Shown: positions 13,501 to 25,985, numbered from the stretch's first letter. The stretch is DNA of 64,000 nt from Tolypocladium sp. Sup5 PDA-1 (GCA_000750105.3 JPHH03000021.1:62001-126000); one strand, 5' to 3'. Notes: a model not told the origin generated them from the sequence alone. Numbers and translations are program-made.

Positions 13501-13933
13501 CCCACTCAAGTATGATGAGCTCCTCATCCAGAATCTCCTTGGGCACCGTCAGGTGGACTCTGATCCAGTGAGTTGACCACGACGGCCCGAACCAGGCGCC
13601 AGTATTGGTTTCCTTGAAGCCTTGCGTGACGGCCTCTCCGAAGGTGGGCCGCTCTTGGCCAGGCGCGCTCCAGGAATAGAGCTTGACGTGCGGGTGGCCC
13701 GAGAACCTGGCATTGTACAGGTTGCTGCGCGTGGTTGTCAGTGCATTCGTTTGCATGAAGGGCCATTGGGTCGCGCAGCACACTCACGCTAGAAGATTGA
13801 CCTTTTCATATTGGCTCGACTTGTAGAATGGCTCGATGCGGTCCTTGAGGATGCTGGCCTTTGGGACGCCGACGGGCTTGTTGGCGAAGAGAGGGTAGGA
13901 GCTCTTGCTCCGAAGATCGCCGCCGCCACCCAT
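10582..13933 (-). CDS. AMS1: Class II alpha-mannosidase (GH38), AMS1 type
   Basis: Three exons on the minus strand (13933-13788, 13724-11987, 11931-10582) encode 1077 aa, close to yeast Ams1. The start exon encodes MGGGGDLRSKSSYPLFANKP, followed by the conserved NLYNARFSGHPHVKLYSWSA. The catalytic core has the zinc-binding GHCHIDTCWLWPW (about 280-292) and FWLPDTFGYSSQLPQ with the nucleophile Asp (about 402). The C-terminal beta domain ends in FEVATYKLQL. The enzyme hydrolyses terminal alpha-mannose from free oligosaccharides; in yeast it is made in the cytosol without a signal peptide and taken to the vacuole by the Cvt/autophagy route. No signal peptide is visible here, which agrees. The introns are 63 and 55 nt. 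Confidence 0.95.
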
Positions 13934-15886
13934 GGTTCGAGATTCGGGTTCGTGTCCGGGAGCTGGAGGAGCTGATCGGTTCGACTGTCGACGTAGCTTG
14001 TCTGGCAGCGGATGAGGGCGAGCGGACGAGGGCGTATGTTGAGGACAGGCGGCGGGGCGGGGGAAGATATGGTCGATGAATCTGGCTTGGAGACTGCCGG
14101 ATCCGGATCAGCAGCTGACGAGGCCCGGTGACGAGCGCTGCGGGACGGATAAATAAATGAAAGAAGGGACGAGATGGTGCGTCACTGACACCGTTGCAGT
14201 GCAGTGCGTAGCTGTAACCGTATGCGCTATGTGTGCGTGACTGATGGTCGTGGTGTTACGCATGGGAGGGAGGAGAAGAGGTTGGTTGTCTCGAACAATA
14301 AGACGGAGGCGGATGGGACTGGGAGGGGGCAGCTCGGGGAGCTTAGCTCGGCCGGGGTAACTGGGCTTGCTGGGGCAGGCAGGTGGAGACGATGGAGGGG
14401 CAGCCCGACGGATCCAGGGCAATGCGCAGGGGCAACGACAGCGGTTTAGCCGCAGACAGTTGGCTTGACAGTGGATGGGGGTGGTGGACAGTGGAACCGA
14501 CTGGGGCGCATGTCTTGAAGCGGATGTAGTGGCGTGCGGGGGACGTGAACGGCTTCTATGTACCAAGAATGTGTACTGTACGCACCTCATCACGGGCGAT
14601 GCAGTATCATTTGTGTTTGAGAAATCCAGTCGAGCAAATCTGGGTAGCAAGAGCAACAAGGGCGACAAGAGAGCAAGAGAAGCAAAGTATAGGGCCAGTG
14701 GCGGATGCTCGTAGGTTGGTATTCAGGCCGATAATAGGTGCGAATGCAAGCTGCCGATGGCCCGTTGGATGATCATATGCGTGGGGGTCGAGTTTCGGGC
14801 CAAAACGACGGGCCTGAGGAACACGTCTCTGGGGCGCAGCGGTGCGGAGCGTGAGCGACAGGGTCAGGAAGCGAAGGATGTGAGGTGGTGAGGTGATGAG
14901 GTGATGAGGTGATGTTTTGCCTTGGAGTCGACATGGCCAAGTTGAAGTTCGGTCAAGTCTAGACCCGGCTCCTCCCATCGTGACTTCCGTCCTTGCCTCC
15001 AGCGTACCGAGTACCAAGCTTGTACTGTATGCGGTTGTACACCGACTCACTGATCACTCATGCACAGGGCAATACGATACCCTGGCAGATACGAGCGACC
15101 AGGCAACCCCGACCCGAAGCCGTGCCTCCAGTGTCGGGACTTACGACTTACAAGAACCGCCACCCAACCGAGAGTGTTGCTCCATGTCCATCGTGACTTC
15201 ATCGCATGACTTGCCGGCGCTTCTCACTGCCACCCTGTAGTCGCTTGCTTCACCGTACGATCAAGGCGCCTGCAGCCCTCATGCGAACCTCGCCGCTTCA
15301 TGCTTTTAAGGTTGTAAGCTTACTTTGTGGTCTCAGTTGTGCCGATGCACATGCGTAGAGTTTCAGCGACACGCACAGCTGGTCGGCCACACGGCGATGC
15401 CATGTAACGCCTGCCAACGGTCCAGGCACGATATCATGATGTGATTTAGTCACCTGTTTGGCTGAATTACAGATCTACATGGCCCAGAACAATTCACCAC
15501 TTCGGCCCGTACGCGTGCGCGTGGTTCAGAGCTAAACTGTACTGTCACGGCCCATCTCGGTCAGAAGCCCCAGAGTAGCTGTAAGCCAGGTTGGGCCAGC
15601 GTCAATCGCGTCGTACGGACTGAGCCACGTGTGGTAAGACAGCACGGGTCTACTTCATCCATGTAACATTGAGTGTATAGCGAGATTTGGATACCGGGGA
15701 GCGATTGGGGACTCCTGGCATCACCACTTGCTGCATCGTCTGGGGGTGTCTCGGTCGAGGTGTAGGGTAGGTGGCTGGCCATTCTTCACTGCGGGCCCGA
15801 TCACCACCAGACGGCCCGCTAATTGCACCTTAACCTCACTTCACCAGCACCCAGCAACTGCATGTACACTACACCAGGCGGCCTTG
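13934..15886. other. Divergent intergenic region between AMS1 and MSH1
   Basis: Nearly 2 kb between two divergent start codons. I see no coding unit with family support. It should hold both promoters. A short GAGGTGAT tandem repeat lies near 14882-14914. Confidence 0.6.
14882..14914. repeat. Short GAGGTGAT tandem repeat
   Basis: Three to four imperfect copies of an 8-bp unit (gaggtgat) lie side by side in the AMS1-MSH1 intergenic region. Confidence 0.6.
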
Positions 15887-18800
15887 ATGTTCCGCCCACG
15901 TCGTTTCCACGATATACGCCTGTTCCAATCTCATGGCCATCGCTCGGTGACAGCCAGGCCTGCGCCTCGCCCCGGCCTCGCCTCTCACCATGGAGCCCCT
16001 TCACGGACGCCGTTTGTAGCACTGCACGCCAGGGGCAAAAAGACAAAGACGACTCTCCAGCTGTCCGACCTGCCCCAGGGAGCCATCAAGACGGGACCAA
16101 CGCCGCTCGAGGACAACCAGAATGGCCCGGCCTACCCTACCGTCGTGCTCCAGGCGCGGCGCAACATGCACAAGTTCGACAATTGCGTGCTGCTCACCCG
16201 GGTCGGTGGCTTCTACGAGCTGTACTTTGAGCATGCCGAGGAGTATGCGCCCCTGCTCAACATCAAGCTCGCATCAAAGAAGACCAGCGCTGGTCCGGTC
16301 CCGATGGTATCAGCCCCCCCGTACCGAAAGCTTTCATGATCATGAACACGAGGGTGCTCACCAGCTCCATCTAGGCCGGCTTCCCGTTCTTCCAGCTGGA
16401 CCGCTTCCTCAAGGTCCTGGTCCAGGATCTAAACCGCTACGTCGCCATCGCCGAGGAGTTTCCCAACGACGCGGCGGACAAGGTAAAGTCCGGGGGCTTG
16501 ATGCATGACCGCAGAGTTGCTCGCATCATTACGCCTGGGACCCTGATTGATGAGAACTTCATCGACCCTTATGCCAACAACTATGTCATGGCAATCCATG
16601 TCTGTGCGGATGCTCAGACTCCGGTTCGGCCACCGGACATCGAAAAAGACCATGGAATCCCAGCTTCGCCAATAGCAAGCCCCCTGCCACTTGGCCTCGC
16701 GTGGCTGGACCTGTCCACGGGCCATTTCTTCACACAATCCTCCGACTTGGCGTCCCTCTCCTCCATCTTGTCCAGGATAGGCCCGCGTGAGGTCGTCCTT
16801 GACCAAGACTTTGAATCTCAGCAAGACCACGACATCTTCTCCATCCTGGCCGAGGACCGGCACCTCATAACCTACTCGCCCCAAGGTGGACTGGTCGATG
16901 TCGCAGAATGGACACCCTTCCTCGAGGCAGAAGTGCCAGAGAGCACGAGGAAGAGCTTCACAGGCGAAGAAGTCCTGGCCGGCAGCTTGGTGCTCAACTA
17001 TGTCAAGGATCGCCTGCAAGGGATGACCATGAAGCTGCAGCCGCCGCTGCGGCACGAGAGCATGCAAATTATGAGCATCGACAAGAACAGCCTCAGGGCG
17101 CTCGAGATCAAACAAACTATCCGCGATGGCTTCTTCCGCGGTAGTCTTCTTCATGCCATTCGGCGGACGGTGACGAAGAGCGGCGCGCGCCTCCTCAATG
17201 AGTGGCTCAGCTCGCCGTCTACCTCCCTCGACGTCATCAACGGGAGGCAGAATCTTGTGGCTCGGTTCATCGCCGCCGGCGACTTCCGAGATTCTGTGAT
17301 TTTGCTTCTTCGACGAAGCCACGACTCTCAGCGGCTGGTCCAGAAGTTTGCCATGGGCCGGGGCGACGCAGACGACCTGTTGTCCCTGGCAAACACCATT
17401 CGAGCTACGGAAGATATCGTCGATCTGCTCAAGCAAGCAGCGGCCTCCACGGGTGAAGCGTCGGAGGCTGACTGTCTTGTCTCCTTGACCTCACGCATCG
17501 ATCTCACTCAGCCGCCAAAGCTCGCGCGCCGGATCAAGGATGCCATTGACGAGGAAGGCGTCGTCCATCAACATGAAGTCGAGGACTCCGAAGCAAGCCA
17601 GATGATGGCCCTGGCCGAGGATATAGTCGCCTCGGAAGGATCACAAGAGGACGCATCTTCACTGCCCAAGGGGAAGAAGAGGCGGCCTACCTCAATCAAA
17701 GAGTACTACGCCGAGGATAAGGATATGTGGATCATGAAACCTGCAGCCAGCCCAGCTCTCAAGAAGCTCCACGCTCAGCTCAACTCACTGCTCGAGGAGA
17801 AAGTGACCCTCGGTGAGACTCTGCGCGAGCGCCTTGGTGCCTCCACTCTCACTCTGCGATGGACCCCCGGGCTGGGCCATATCGCTCACATCAAAGGCAA
17901 GGACACCAAGAACCTCACCGAGATCAGAGCGCTGTCCTCGAGTCGATCTACACGCTCCTTCCACCTCCCAGAGTGGACTGCCCTTGGCCAACGCCTCGAC
18001 CAGGCTAGGTTCCAGATCCGGCGCGAGGAGCAGCGCGTCTTCCAGTCGCTGCGTGAGCACGTTGTCCTGAACCTGGTCAAGCTGCGACGCAACGCCGCCG
18101 TGCTGGACGAGCTGGACATCGCAACGTCCTTTGCGAAGCTCGCCGTTGAGCAGAACTTGGTGCGCCCGCGGTTGAACAGCTCGACCTGCCACACCATCAT
18201 CGGCGGGCGGCATCCAACGGTCGAGGGCGGCTTGCTAGAGCAGGGGCGGAGCTTTGTCCGCAACGACTGTCTTGTCGGGTCACCGTCGGACGGCATACTG
18301 TGGCTCATCACGGGTCCCAACATGGCTGGCAAGAGCACGTTCCTGCGCCAGAACGCCTTGATCACCATCCTCGCCCAGATTGGGTGCTACGTCCCTGCGT
18401 CGTACGCGGAGCTGGGCATCGTCGACGCCATCTTCAGCCGAGTAGGATCGGCAGACAACCTGTACCGCGACCAGAGCACCTTCATGGTCGAGATGCTGGA
18501 GACGGCGCAGATCCTCAAGCAGGCCACGCCGCGGTCCTTTGTCATCATGGACGAGATTGGCAGGGGCACAACACCAGAGGATGGCACGGCGGTGTCCTAC
18601 GCGTGCCTGCACCACCTCGTGACGGTCAACCAGTGCAGGACGCTCTTCGCAACCCACTTTCACGACGTCGCGGACCTTGCTGCCGCAGAGGGATTCTGTG
18701 GAACGAACGGCGGTGCTGTGCACATGTACTGCACAGACGTCGCGGAGGACGGTCACGGCGGATTCGTCTACGTGCACAAGCTACAGAAAGGCATCAACCG

Positions 18801-18930
18801 CCAGAGTCACGCGCTCAAGGTCGCAAGACTCGCAGGGTTGCCTGACCACGCAATCGACGTCGCACGACGTGTCCTGGACGGGAATGCCAGGGATGGTGTA
18901 CAGAGAACGAAGGAAGCAGAGTCGGCATGA
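15887..18930 (+). CDS. MSH1: Mitochondrial DNA mismatch repair protein MSH1 (MutS)
   Basis: Two exons, 15887-16306 and 16375-18930, give 991 aa (yeast Msh1 is 959). The N-terminus MFRPRRFHDIRLFQSHGHRS is rich in Arg and poor in acidic residues, as in a mitochondrial presequence. Residues near 105-115 carry the mismatch-binding GGFYELY (Phe-X-Glu type). The ATPase part has Walker A GPNMAGKST (about 787-795), STFMVEM, Walker B VIMDEIGRGTT (about 862-872) and TLFATHFHD. It binds mismatches in mitochondrial DNA and maintains the mitochondrial genome. The 68-nt intron joins PVPM to AGFPFFQLDRF and restores the family sequence. The frame is open upstream to about 15728 but the first in-frame ATG is the one used. 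Confidence 0.94.
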
Positions 18931-19388
18931 CAGGCATGCTCTGTACGATAGACTTTGGGGGCACAGCGTGCAACAGCTAGGACTTTTGCATGTTAGCAAT
19001 GATACCCTTGGACAGTGCTTGCAAGAAAGATGTGAGGAGTAGACGGTTTGTCATAGGGTTGTTGTGATAAGTGTGTGTCATCAAGAGATTCAGGGTTAAA
19101 AAGCTCATACATTTTCATAATCATTCAAAGAGTAGAAATAGTAACGGAAATGAACTGACCTTTTTTAGTTGAGATGAAATTGGCATCGGTATCGCCAGAG
19201 TATACATCACTTCACGTTGAGGAATCAGTCCAATTCGAGCATAGCCTTCATTAATTCTCGTGCCATGCGATCGCTGCAATGGCCATTGTTGACCAGCAGA
19301 CGATCTATGTACCCGTTTTAGATCCATGTGTCGTGAACCCAATTGAAATGCTGAAAGCCTGCCCAACTCCATCGTTATGCAATGGCAT
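18931..19388. other. Convergent 3' region of MSH1 and RPP0
   Basis: These 458 bp between stop codons are richer in A and T than the flanking genes. The RPP0 frame reads on past its splice site into this region, but that extension is intron read-through, not protein. No gene is seen. Confidence 0.6.
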
Positions 19389-20454
19389 TTAGTCGCTGTA
19401 AAGGTTGTTAGTTTAGGATCTTGCCGGTGCAGGGGGGTCACATACAAGAGACCGCCGAAGCCCTCATCATCCTCCTCCTCGGACTCGTCCTTCTTCTCCT
19501 CCTCAGCCGGCTTGGACTCGGCGGCGCCGCCAGCAGCAGCCACAGGGGCAGCAGAGGCGTAGGCGTCGGGGTTGGCAATGCGGTCCTTGAGCTGCTCGAT
19601 CTCGGGCCAGCTGTACTCGGTCTCGACGGCAACGGACAAGACGTTCTTGTACGAGTTGACGACGGAGTGCATGACCGAGGGCAGGGTGGGGAAGTTGAGC
19701 GCCAGGGAGATGGTGGCGACGGTGGCGATGGCCTTGGTCAGGGCGCCGAGGAGCTGCTCCTCGCCGATGTCCAGGATCTCGGCGGGGAAGGTCTGGCCCT
19801 CGTCGTAGACCTGAGCAATGCCCATACCGTAGGTGAAGGGCGAGATGTTCAGCATGTTGAGCAGGGTCGCCTCGGAGGGGCCGACCTTCGTGCCGGCCTC
19901 GACGAGCTTCAGGTCGTTGGTGATTTCAATGGTACCACGAGCGATCTTGGTAGGGACCTGCAGGGCCTGGAAGAAGGAGGTCTTGCCAGGCTCCATGCCG
20001 GTGTTTCCCGCGGGAACCCACACGTCGATGGGAGCCAGGGCACCCGCACGGGCGGGAGCGGCGACACGGTTGGACAGGAGCTTGTCGCGAATGTCCTTGA
20101 GGTCCTTGTTGGTGAAGACAAAGCCGACATTGCCCTTGACGTGAGGCAGGAGCTTCTCGTACTCGGGGGTATCAACGATGAAGGTCCTCAGGGCACGGCG
20201 AACCTGTACAGGGGAGTATCGTTAGCAACGCGATCAATTGCGGCTCAGTCGCCAGCGCATCGCTGCAGGGCGGCCCGTACCATGGTGTTCTTGCCCATCA
20301 GGACAACGCCCTCGCCGCGGAGGGCGTGGCGGATCTCGTGCATCTGCTGCGACGCGACATTGTCGATGGTGACGATGAAGATGGACTTGTACTCCTCCAA
20401 CAAGCCCTTGAGCTTGTCGAAGTAGCCGGCCTTGTTTGCAGTCTTGCCCCCCAT
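19389..20454 (-). CDS. RPP0: 60S acidic ribosomal protein P0 (uL10)
   Basis: Three exons on the minus strand: 20454-20281, 20203-19446, and a terminal exon of only seven bases, 19395-19389 (CGACTAA). The product is 312 aa, the same length as yeast P0. The N-terminus is MGGKTANKAGYFDKL. The middle has the rRNA/P1-P2 binding body and the end is the acidic stalk tail EEEDDEGFGGLLFD, which is complete only when the last intron (19396-19445) is removed. P0 anchors the P1/P2 stalk that recruits elongation factors to the ribosome. It is divergent from TRM82, with 379 bp between the start codons. Confidence 0.96.
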
Positions 20455-20833
20455 ATCTTCTTATTTTGAAGGCAGGTTGTTTAAGGGCAAGGGGATCGGG
20501 GTGTATTTCTGGGTGTTCGGTGACGTGAAGTTGTCTCCGAAATGTTGCGCGGGCGAAATTTGGGATTTTGGCAGCCGGCGAACAAAATGTGTGTTGCGGC
20601 ACCGTTGCCGCTTAGGGCTTGCAGGCGCTAGCCGGATTTGGATAGGTGCTTCGGCGCGGGTGGACCAGGGGAGGTACATCTAAGATGTATCTTTTTTTTT
20701 CTTTGCGCGGCGGAGCTTGGCATCACCAGCTTCGTTGGAGCTTCACATTGACGAACACGCTCATCATTTGCCAATTGGACAGCACCGTCTTGGGCAATGT
20801 GCACCAAGAACCTAAACTGATACCCCCCAAACT
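20455..20833. promoter_or_regulatory. Shared divergent promoter RPP0 / TRM82
   Basis: The region separates two divergent start codons of genes for translation (a ribosomal stalk protein and a tRNA methyltransferase subunit). It contains a weak GAAATTTG element at 20555-20562 and a T-run near 20690-20700. Joint control is inference. Confidence 0.5.
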
Positions 20834-22635
20834 ATGAGCATGATGAAGATTCCATATAATCGCGTCCACTCCCGGGGCGACGTCCTCTTTGCGGCACGCG
20901 GGGGCAAGATTCACTCATTCAGTCTGGCCGACGGCAAACACATCTCAACATGGCAGCACCCCGACGTCGAAAAAGTCGCCAGTGCCGTAAAGGCCATATC
21001 GGAGGCACAGAATGAGGCGACCGTGGCCATGGAGGTGGACGACGCGCAGGGAGCCGATGAAAGTGAGCCACCGGCCAAGAGGCAGAAGCGGCAAGATGAC
21101 AAGGACGTCGACAACGCTCCCGCAGGCGACTCAGAAACAGCAGCTGCGGATGCTGCGACCCAAGAAAAGGGCAAGGCGCAAAATAACGGCGAGGGGAAAG
21201 GAGAGGGGAAGAATCAGAATAAGAACAAGAAGAGCTTCGAAAACAAGGGGCAGAACTTCGCTCGCGTGCCCGATCGTCCAGTCATTACACAGGTGACGAG
21301 CACCGCCGATGGCCGTCACGTATTGGCCGTTTCCGGGCACGATAAGGTCATATGGGTATTTGAGCACGACGGCCAAGGGGGGTTGACTCAACTCAGCCAA
21401 AGGTGCGGACTACAATATCCGACCCCTGAATTTATCGTGCATGAGCTAACGACTCAACAGGACCATGCCCAAGCGTCCCAGCGCAGTCATAATGGCACCG
21501 GACTCTCAGATCATCTGCGCCGACAAGTTCGGCGACGTCTACTCCCTGCCCCTGATCATGACGCCCCGCTCACCATCGTCAACCTCCCGCCTATCTACAC
21601 CAAACCCCGTCACCACCAAGCCCTCTGCGCCGGCGGCAAACACGCTCACCGTGCACTCGAAGCGCAACCTAGAGGCCCTGAGACACCAGAAGGAGCAGCT
21701 CGAACTCGCGAAGCAGAAGCGTGACGAGGCGGCCAAGGCGGACGGCCCGGACTTTGAGCTGACGCTCCTCTTGGGTCACGTCTCCATGCTCACCGCGGTG
21801 CTCATTGGCGAGAGCGAAGGGCGGAGGTACATCCTGACGGCTGATCGTGATGAACACGTCCGGGTGTCGCGGTATGTCCCTCAGACGCATGTCATTGAGG
21901 CATTCTGCTTGGGCCACAAGGAGTTTATCGGCGATATTGTCATCCCGGCGTCCAGGGGCGATATCCTCATCTCTGGTGGAGGTGATGAGGAGCTGTTCGT
22001 GTGGGACTGGAAAGCCGGCAAAGTCCTTTCCAAGACGAGCGTCTTGTCACTTGCTCAGGAAATCGCCTCCGACACCACAAAGGTGGCGGTCTCTGGCGTG
22101 TACTCCCTGATCTACCCAGCAGAGTCTGGAAACCTCACCTACGTAGTGGCCATCTGCGAAGAGTAAGCGGTTTCCCTCCGACCCCAGAAGACATATAAGC
22201 TGACATCCTCGCAGCATCAAAGCCATCTTCTCGTGGCAACTCACCGCCGAAAACATTCTCAACAACCCCAGCGTCATCCAACTCCCCGCCAACCCCATGC
22301 ACCTCTCCGTCGCCGCCCCCGACGACAGCAACGCACGGCCAAAGCTCATCGTCGCCATGGACCCCAGCCAGGCGCCCCAGGCGAAGAGCCTGCACGTGTT
22401 CACACTCACCATGAACGGCGGCCGGCTGGCCGTAGACGCGGAGCCCTCGGTTCACGATGAAAGCCTGGAGGCGGGCGAGTTGGAGGCGTCGGAGAGCGAG
22501 ATCCGTAGTCTTTTGTATAATGTTGAGAATCTGAGGAAGCAGATTGGTACCGGCTTGGAAGCAGGTGGTGAAGGTGCGGAGGCTGGCGCTGAGAACGAAA
22601 CTGCCGAGACTCCTGCTGCTGACGACCAAGAGTAA
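20834..22635 (+). CDS. TRM82: tRNA (guanine-N7) methyltransferase non-catalytic subunit TRM82
   Basis: Exons 20834-21402, 21461-22162 and 22215-22635 give 563 aa. The fold is a WD40 propeller: HVLAVSGHDKVIWVFE, LLLGHVSMLTAVLIG, YILTADRDEHVRVSRY, FCLGHKEFIGDIVIP, and ILISGGGDEELFVWDW. A charged Lys/Glu/Asn-rich insert (about residues 60-150) sits between the first blades, and an acidic tail closes the protein; both are longer than in yeast Trm82 (444 aa). Trm82 stabilises the catalytic Trm8, which makes m7G46 in tRNAs. The catalytic partner is not in this window. Confidence 0.93.
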
Positions 22636-23142
22636 TAAATTCCATCGAATTTTCGTCAACTTGTCATTGAAAATGGCAAACGTGTATGTGACACTGCAAC
22701 TTGACCACGATGCTTATACAGCACTCAAGATAGGGCCGGACAGATACGCAGGAAATCATCATGTTCATAGGTCTAGGTCTGCAACTACAGGCTCGTTGAA
22801 TCGTCTATATCCTCTAAACGCCAACCAACCAGATCAAATGCTCGAAGCCGCTTCCTAGGCGGTGGCCAGCTAAACGCATGGTTCGACCATCCCTCCGTGA
22901 CTTCTCTTCCTCGTGATGCACGGGGGCCCATTAACCCTCGTTTCCCTCATGGTATCAACGAGGTCATTAAATGCAAAATGCGCGCTTCTGGAAGGACGAA
23001 ATGCCGCTTCTCAACTCAACGGGCATGTCCCCGTGCGCGCACTTGACCTCTTTCCGACGTCCGTGCCGCCAACTGATACTCTGCACCCTCACGCCGTCAA
23101 AGCACTTTTTGAACTTCGGCAAGCCGATGAGTCACGCCGAAT
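22636..23142. other. Convergent 3' region of TRM82 and YDJ1
   Basis: No gene is supported in these 507 bp between two stop codons; they should hold the two 3' UTRs. Confidence 0.6.
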
Positions 23143-24565
23143 TTACTGCGAAGCGCACTGCACGCGCTCGGCGCCGGGGTGGCCATCCTCGTCGTCCTCT
23201 TCGCCCATGCCAGGGCTGCCGAAGACCCGGCCCTGCGAGTGGTTATCCACGTCCTCCAGGTCGGCCGGCTCGGTCATAGCCTCAGCGGGCGGGACGTTTT
23301 GGACGGACGGGGAGGGCAGCAGCTTTCGGAGACCCTCAAATGCTGCGGGATCTTGAGTCCAGTTCTTCTCGGGGAACTTGACGTTGAAGTGGATGTACAG
23401 GTTGCCGGTGTCGTGGTGGCGGTACGAAGGCATACCCTGGCCGCGGATCATCTTTACAGAGTCTAAACACAGGTCAGTACGTGCATGTCTCCAGTGCATA
23501 GAAGCCGAAGTACATACCTTGAGCGATGGCCTCGCCGGGCAGGATGTCGATGCTGAGCCACCGTTCGTCAAGGTGCTCCACGTAGATGGTACCACCGGCC
23601 AGAGCAGTCACCAGCTCGATTTCGCACTTGTAGAGCAGGTCGTCCTCCTTGCGTGTGAAGCGCGAGTGAGGCTTCTGCTCAATCTCGAAGACGACGTCAC
23701 CGGCCTGAACGCCGGGGGCCTGGTCACCCTCGGCTCGGAACTCAACCTTGGTACCACTGCGAACACCCTTGTCGACGTGGACGTGGAGAACCTTCCTGTC
23801 GACGATGGTCTTCTTGCCGTTGCACTGCTTGCAGCGGTCCTTCTCCTTGATGATCTCGCCCTCGCCGTTGCAGTCGGGGCAGACGGTCTGGAAGCGCTGG
23901 ATCATGGGGCCCATCTGGCGCATCATGGTCTTCATGCCGTGGCCGTCACAGCCCGGGCACCTCTTGACGGCACCCTCCTTGCCACCAACGCCCTCGCACT
24001 TGGGGCAAATGATGGAGCGCTGAAGGGCCAGCTTGGAGATCTTGCCGCGGTAGATGTCCTCGAGCGAGACTTTGTGAGTATGGTGAATGGTTCGCGCCTT
24101 GGGGGGCCCGCGGTTGTTCATGCCGCCGAACATACCACCCATACCTCCAAAGCCGCCGCCGCCGAAGAACTGGGCGAACAGGTCCTCGGCAGCCATGCCG
24201 CCGCCCCCAGCGCCGCCCTCGAGGCCGGCCTCGCCATATTGATCATACAGTTGTCGCTTCTGAGAGTCGGACAGGATCTCGTAGGCGTGGGAAACCTCCT
24301 TGAACTTGTCCTCGGCAGCGGGGTTGTGGGCGTTCTTGTCTGCAAGGCGAGGTCAGAATGCACCTGGGTCAACGGACTCTGGGCTTGGAGACATACCGGG
24401 ATGGTACTTGAGGGCGTTCAGCTTGTAGGCCTTCTTGAGCTCCTGCTCCGTGGCTGTCGGAGCGACCTGACGCGCATGTTAGCACCACGAACAGTATACC
24501 GGTACAGCCGCCTGCGAGGGTATGCATACACCGAGGGTGTCGTAGAACTTGGTTTCCTTAACCAT
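23143..24565 (-). CDS. YDJ1: Type I Hsp40 (DnaJ) co-chaperone, YDJ1/Mas5 type
   Basis: Four exons on the minus strand (24565-24530, 24466-24397, 24339-23518, 23462-23143) give 415 aa. The J domain starts MVKETKFYDTLG and has HPD at 34-36. A Gly/Phe-rich region (GGGGFGGMGGMFGG) follows. The zinc-binding domain has four repeats: CPKCEGVG, CPGCDGHG, CPDCNGEG and CKQCNGKK. The protein ends CASQ, a CaaX box identical to that of yeast Ydj1, so it is probably farnesylated and partly on membranes. It delivers substrates to cytosolic Hsp70 and stimulates its ATPase. The introns are 63, 57 and 55 nt, and the first exon is only 36 nt. Confidence 0.96.
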
Positions 24566-25985
24566 GATGGCTGAGAATGCGGCGAATTACTTTGACGGGG
24601 GAGATTCGAGTCGAGAGAAAATCGGCACCGGCAGCGGAGGAGAAGAGAAAGTTGACGGCTGAGGTGACGGTGGTACAAGCTGGTGCTACAAAGGCGGGAT
24701 TAGTAAGGCTCCGAAAAGAAAGAATGAGAAGAGGCTGGGCGGGCCAGAGGAAGCTTCCAGGCGCTGCAGGCAGCAAGCAGCAGGCGTCTGTTGGCAGGCC
24801 TCGTTTGCGCACGAAAGCCCTGACCGAGACGGCCGTTGGTTTGCGTCGTACCTTTTAAAGTCCGATTAGAAGAAAATCCGCGTCTTGAACTCAAAACGGC
24901 GGCGGGGCGCAGGCGGAGAGAAATTTGCAAGAGAGACGATCTGCTCTTCTCTTTGTCGGGGATGCAACAGGGACCGCTGGTGCAGGGAATGCAAGGGTCG
25001 TTCGGATCTTGCGTCTTGGGGGGAAGAAGACGAGAAATCTGCTGGTTCGAGGCAACTGTTTGCGTCGTCTTAATTAACGAGAGGCCGGCGTCTGGAGCAG
25101 CGGTTCCTGGGAGTTAAAAAACAGAGAGAGGCTGCAGGGGGGCTCCTCGAGGCTGGATGCGCCTCATGGAACTGTATCGAAGAATGTCGACGCTGTGGCG
25201 GTGCTGATAATGCACAACCTCTTGGACGCAGCAGCGACCCCGGACTTTGGCATGATGTGTCCGCGATGGATATAATTCAAAGTTGAATTACTGTGTATTC
25301 TCAGTACTAATTGCATTGCATCTTCTTCAAAGGCGCTGTATCTCGTCTTTGTGCCGTTTCCGCTGCCAGTCTACCTGCATGCAACGTCAGGCTTCAAGTC
25401 GCCTTCTAACATCCTCGCCCGCTGCGCCGAGGTCAGGCTTCCATCACCATCCACTAAAATGACGCCCGAGGCTCGGGCTATTCTTAGCGCCCATGGAGAT
25501 CCAGGGACTGGGATTCGTCGAAATTTCAGTACTCGCAGGCAGTGACCAAGTCAGCCTCTGCGCGACGTCACCAACACGGACCGCATCGTGAACTGCCCCA
25601 GAGCAGTTGAGGTGTGTAGGTACTTTGTAATGTGCAAGGAGGTACGCAGTACATGTCCCCTTGCAGGCTGTGTGAGCCTGTGTAAGGTAGAGATGCGGCC
25701 GAGTAAAAACTGTGCAAGACAAGTATTTATACCGAGTGGCTATTACAACGAATTCATACAGCGGCCCCCAAGCAACGGGCCCAGGCCATAACAAAGAAGG
25801 GACGGGTATGATGGTATCACTAACAATGCCCGAGCCAAGCAATGCCCCCAGAAACAAGAAACCACACCTCGTAAGGCGGTAACGTCACGCCGTCATACAC
25901 CAAGCATAGCTCTCTGCTTCGCAAAGCGCGCCACCAGCTCCCCTCCCCGCGAAATTGATCCATGCAGACGAGGATAACAATGTCC
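24566..25985. other. YDJ1 promoter and 3' region of the CAP-Gly gene
   Basis: I see no coding unit in 1.4 kb. The left part is the promoter of YDJ1 (minus strand), with a GGAAGCTTCC palindrome at 24749-24758. The segment 25200-25330 is locally richer in A and T. Confidence 0.6.
24749..24758. promoter_or_regulatory. Possible heat-shock element before YDJ1
   Basis: GGAAGCTTCC is a perfect 10-bp palindrome containing the GAAnnTTC pair bound by heat-shock factor. It is about 185 bp before the YDJ1 start codon. Only one inverted pair is visible, fewer than the usual three units, so this is a weak call. Confidence 0.3.

Noticed and set aside
16429..17436. 335-codon minus-strand frame
   Set aside because: It is antisense to MSH1 exon 2.
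19421..20425. 334-codon plus-strand frame
   Set aside because: It is antisense to RPP0, whose sequence is unmistakable; composition (Gly/Asp/Leu/Val) is that of an antisense shadow.
23378..24574. 398-codon plus-strand frame
   Set aside because: It is antisense to the YDJ1 exons, which have full J-domain and zinc-finger motifs; high GC at third positions keeps the opposite frame open.
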